Shown piece by piece: positions 6,505 through 9,251 of a stretch of DNA of 9,251 nt. Each line of letters starts with the position of its first letter. Position 1 is the stretch's first letter. The DNA is from an uncultured Dorea sp. (lineage in GTDB: Bacteria; Bacillota; Clostridia; Lachnospirales; Lachnospiraceae), in contig CAJULU010000001.1 of NCBI GenBank assembly GCA_910587575.1, positions 30,679-39,929 of the forward strand, written 5' to 3'. The notes under the pieces are model-generated. The model was given only the letters and a program-made list of their open reading frames with translations. It was not told where the DNA came from and searched no databases. A program made the translations under genes and the position numbers.

Positions 6505-9251
6505 ATGGATATTCCGCAAATGGAGAAAATGTCGAAGGAGGACATCATCGCCTATATGAGGGACTGTGCGAAACAGTATGTGCCGGAGTGGCGCTACGAC
6601 AAGGAGCAGCCCGATGCAGGCACGGCGTTAGTGTCCATCTTTGCCGACCTGATGTATGACAACATCAAAAAATTTAATATGTCCGTGGCAGGAGATCTGT
6701 TTTCTTTTTTTGACGGGGTGAATGCGAAACTGTTCCCGGCAGGCCCTGCGGAGGGATTCGTGGTGTTCGCTCTGCCGGAAGGGTATGTGGGCCAGGAAGA
6801 GGTTCCCAAGGGAACTACGCTGCTTGCCCAGGGGGAGGAAGGGCAGCTTGTATTCGAGACCCAGGAGGAAGTCCTGGTCAAGACCATGGATATGGAGCGG
6901 ATTTTCCTTGCAAAGCCCAAAGAAGACGCCATCTATGAATTATATAACAGGCGGACAGATCCAGCGCCTTCTTTTTTCCTCTTCCAGGACGGGGATGAGA
7001 ATCTCCAGGAACACCTGCTGTATTTCTGTTTCCGGCGGCAGCTTGAGATTACAAGCAGCGCAGACGCAAGGCTTGCCTTTTTGCCGGAGGGAAAGACGGC
7101 CGAGGAGAACAGCCTGCGGGAGGCGTTGTCAGACCCTGGGCGGATCTGTTTCTCCTACGGGACGGAGGAAGGATTTTGCGGTGTTACGGATCTGGTCTAT
7201 GAGAATGGAAACCTTTGTTTCCAGATTCCGGGGGGAGAGCAGGGAATCGCACCCATGGAGGAATATGGGGGGATGTATGTAATCTCGGCAAAGGTGCTGG
7301 ACGCAGAATATTTCTCCGGGATTTATTTCCGGGAGGTTTCCCTGGGGACGGCCTGTCATGGACAGAGGCCGGATTTTGTCAATGTAAACGGGACAGAGCA
7401 GGAGATAGAGGAATTTCTGGCATTTGGGGAAAATCCTTCCATGTATGATGAATTCTATATCGGAAGCCAGGAGATTTTCGGAAAGGCGGGCGCACACGTC
7501 TGCGTGGAATTTGACCTTGACTTCGTAAGGATTCCCATTGAAGAGGCGGCTTCGGGAATGAAGATTTCCTGGAAGCGGATTATGCGCAAGAAGGATTTTG
7601 TCCCAGAACAGGAGTATGACATTACCATCCGGGAGGTCATCTGGGAGTATTATAACGGCTACGGCTGGAAGAGGCTTCCGGTATCCGGCCAGTACGGGGA
7701 GATTTTCGCAGTGGAAGAGGGAATGCGGGGCGTGCGGCGGCGGATGGAGTTCACCTGTCCGGCGGACGTGGAGTGTGCGTTGGTAAGTTCCGCAGAAAAT
7801 TACTGTATCCGGGCGAGAATCATCCGCATGAACAATGCCTTTAAGACCCGGGGGGCTTACATAGCGCCTGTGGCAGGGAATTTTTCCTTAAGCTACAGTT
7901 ATTTTGAGAATCCGCTGTACCCGGAAGTGATGTTCCGGCGCAATAACATGGAACTGGCGGTCCATGAGGCAGGGGAAATGCGGCGGTCCGGCTTCGCATT
8001 CCCAGCCTGCGAGGCAAGGACAGAGGAGGAGAAGACCTGCTATTTCGGATTCGGGCAGCCGCCGGCAGGCGGACCGCTGAAGCTCCTTTTTGTCATGCAT
8101 GACACGGTGCAGGGGAATCTTACGGGGCTTAGGTGGGAATATCTGTCAAAGAGCGGGTGGAAGGAAATCCACCCGGCCGACGGGACGGAAGGATTCGCCC
8201 ATACGGGTCTGGTGTCCTGGTACGGTCGGGACGACAGCTGCCAAAAGACCCTGTTTGGGCAGGACTTATACTGGCTTCGGCTCTGCGGGGGCAGTGGAGA
8301 GGGCAGGAAAGGCACAGAGGCGTCAGGGGACAGGCATGGAGACTGCCCTAAGATTGAGGGGATTTATCCTAACGCCACCAGTATCCTTGGGGTGGAGACG
8401 GTGGAAGAGACCTTTGAACTGGCGCCCAGGGCTCAGGACAAGGAGCTTCGCCTTGCATACCAGGACATCTGCAGCTTAGAGGTGCGGGTTCTGGGGCGGA
8501 TGGATTACCAGCAGGGCCTGGAGCGTCCGTGGGAGCTGTGGACGGAAGTGGAGGAGCTTTCGGCGGACAGCGGTATCCGGAAGGAATATGCCGCCGACTG
8601 GCGGGAGGGCGTGATTACCTTCCCCAAATACATGGGGACTGCCGGGCGCAACGACCGGGACGAGATTGAGGTCCATGTGCGCTACAGGCATAGTCAGGGG
8701 AAGAAGGGAAACCTTCCGGCAGGGGGGATTAACCAGCTTGACCGGACCATTGGCTTTATCAATACGGTGTTCAACCCCATGGCCACTGTGTGCGGGCTGT
8801 CCGGCGAGACGGTGATGGAGTCTGTGGCAAGGAATGCAAGCCTTCTGCGCCACGGCAGGCGGTGCGTGTCTGCCGAAGATTTTGAGGACATGGCAAGAGA
8901 GGCGGCCAGGGACATCTGCAAGGTGAAATGCTTCCCAGGCTATGATAAGGACGGGAAACGGCAGGAAGGGGCGGTCACGCTGGTGGTGCTCCCCGGGGAT
9001 TACGGGGAGAGCGCCTACAGCTTTGAGCGCACCAGAAGGAAAATCTATCAGTACCTGTCCGCCCATATGGACCAGAACATCGTGGGCCTTGGGCGGTTCT
9101 ATATCGTAATGCCGGACTTAATCCGGCTGGATGTAAAGGTGGCGCTGGAGCTTTCAAGGGAGGGGGAGGTTTTTGCCGCCACCAAGCGGGTGCGGCAGGA
9201 ATTAGACCGGTTCCTGAATGCACTCCATGGGAATTTCTTCGGGGACGGCTG
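6505..9251 (+). CDS. gp6/gpJ-like baseplate wedge protein, large Afp11/Pvc11 type (3' end cut by window)
   Basis: I translated this frame codon by codon from ATG 6505; it stays open to the right edge, giving 915 complete residues and no stop. The protein should form the core ring of the baseplate wedges together with gp25 and a gp7-like partner. The N-terminus has the pattern of large CIS wedge proteins: DAGTALVSIFADLMYDNIKK (residues about 37-56), then FFDGVNAKLFPAGPAEGFVV. Residues from about 736 form the baseplate-J core: NLPAGGINQLDR, SVARNASLLRHGRRCVSAED with the FEDMAREA helix, AVTLVVLPGD, and IVGLGRFYIVMPDLIRLDVK near 860. The middle (about 100-730) is variable and beta-rich and includes a Gly-rich loop between two cysteines (residues 594-614). 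Phage gpJ proteins have about 300-350 residues; Afp11-type proteins approach 1000, so only a small C-terminal part is probably missing. No frameshift was seen. Confidence 0.92.
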   Translation, partial: MDIPQMEKMSKEDIIAYMRDCAKQYVPEWRYDKEQPDAGTALVSIFADLMYDNIKKFNMSVAGDLFSFFDGVNAKLFPAGPAEGFVVFALPEGYVGQEEVPKGTTLLAQGEEGQLVFETQEEVLVKTMDMERIFLAKPKEDAIYELYNRRTDPAPSFFLFQDGDENLQEHLLYFCFRRQLEITSSADARLAFLPEGKTAEENSLREALSDPGRICFSYGTEEGFCGVTDLVYENGNLCFQIPGGEQGIAPMEEYGGMYVISAKVLDAEYFSGIYFREVSLGTACHGQRPDFVNVNGTEQEIEEFLAFGENPSMYDEFYIGSQEIFGKAGAHVCVEFDLDFVRIPIEEAASGMKISWKRIMRKKDFVPEQEYDITIREVIWEYYNGYGWKRLPVSGQYGEIFAVEEGMRGVRRRMEFTCPADVECALVSSAENYCIRARIIRMNNAFKTRGAYIAPVAGNFSLSYSYFENPLYPEVMFRRNNMELAVHEAGEMRRSGFAFPACEARTEEEKTCYFGFGQPPAGGPLKLLFVMHDTVQGNLTGLRWEYLSKSGWKEIHPADGTEGFAHTGLVSWYGRDDSCQKTLFGQDLYWLRLCGGSGEGRKGTEASGDRHGDCPKIEGIYPNATSILGVETVEETFELAPRAQDKELRLAYQDICSLEVRVLGRMDYQQGLERPWELWTEVEELSADSGIRKEYAADWREGVITFPKYMGTAGRNDRDEIEVHVRYRHSQGKKGNLPAGGINQLDRTIGFINTVFNPMATVCGLSGETVMESVARNASLLRHGRRCVSAEDFEDMAREAARDICKVKCFPGYDKDGKRQEGAVTLVVLPGDYGESAYSFERTRRKIYQYLSAHMDQNIVGLGRFYIVMPDLIRLDVKVALELSREGEVFAATKRVRQELDRFLNALHGNFFGDG

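Noticed and set aside
6722..7282. Plus-strand open frame of 186 codons in another frame within the gp6-like gene.
   Set aside because: It is out of frame with the well supported gp6-like protein and is an Arg/Ser-rich shadow with no domain.
8476..9066. Minus-strand open frame of 196 codons opposite the gp6-like gene.
   Set aside because: It lies opposite the conserved baseplate-J core, whose plus-strand translation is unmistakable.

Overview
The window is a single-strand, tightly packed fragment of a contractile injection system (CIS) operon, the phage-tail-like machine that drives an inner tube and spike out of a contracting sheath. It holds six genes, all on the + strand, with gaps from a 4-bp overlap to 92 bp. 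The first gene is cut by the left edge and the last by the right edge. Strong purine-rich Shine-Dalgarno sites (AAGGAGG, AGGAGG, AAAGGAGAG), roughly balanced GC content and mixed AGG/CGG/CGC arginine codons suggest a Firmicute, most likely a clostridial (Lachnospiraceae-like) gut bacterium. The taxon is an inference from style, not a match I could check.

Layout: (1) 1-3386, a very large acidic protein of unknown function made of five divergent helical repeats, an Asn/Pro-rich linker, a Pro/Gln-rich region and a charged helical tail; (2) 3403-4065, a CIS tube-adaptor protein with a C-terminal LysM domain (Afp7/Pvc7 type); (3) 4158-5255, a gpD/gp27-like spike hub; (4) 5252-6031, a gp5/gpV-like spike with OB fold and beta-helix; (5) 6085-6498, a gp25-like baseplate wedge protein; (6) 6505 to the right edge, a very long gp6/gpJ-like wedge protein (Afp11/Pvc11 type).

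Together genes 2-6 make the central baseplate: LysM adaptor and gpD hub join the tube to the spike, while gp25 and gp6 form the wedges that hold the sheath and trigger contraction. The giant gp6-like protein (at least 915 residues, against about 300-350 in P2 or PBSX-like phages) points to an extracellular-CIS (Afp/PVC/MAC-like) system rather than an ordinary prophage. In Afp/PVC the hub and spike are one fused protein; here they are two coupled genes. No PAAR tip gene lies between spike and gp25, where Afp/PVC-type loci carry one.

The least explained part is gene 1. It takes the place where PBSX-like phages keep the tape measure and where Afp-like loci have only a small gene, yet it shows no membrane-like segment and does not resemble a protein family I can name. 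No tRNA, rRNA, CRISPR, insertion sequence or convincing terminator was seen, and no intergenic stretch exceeds 92 bp.
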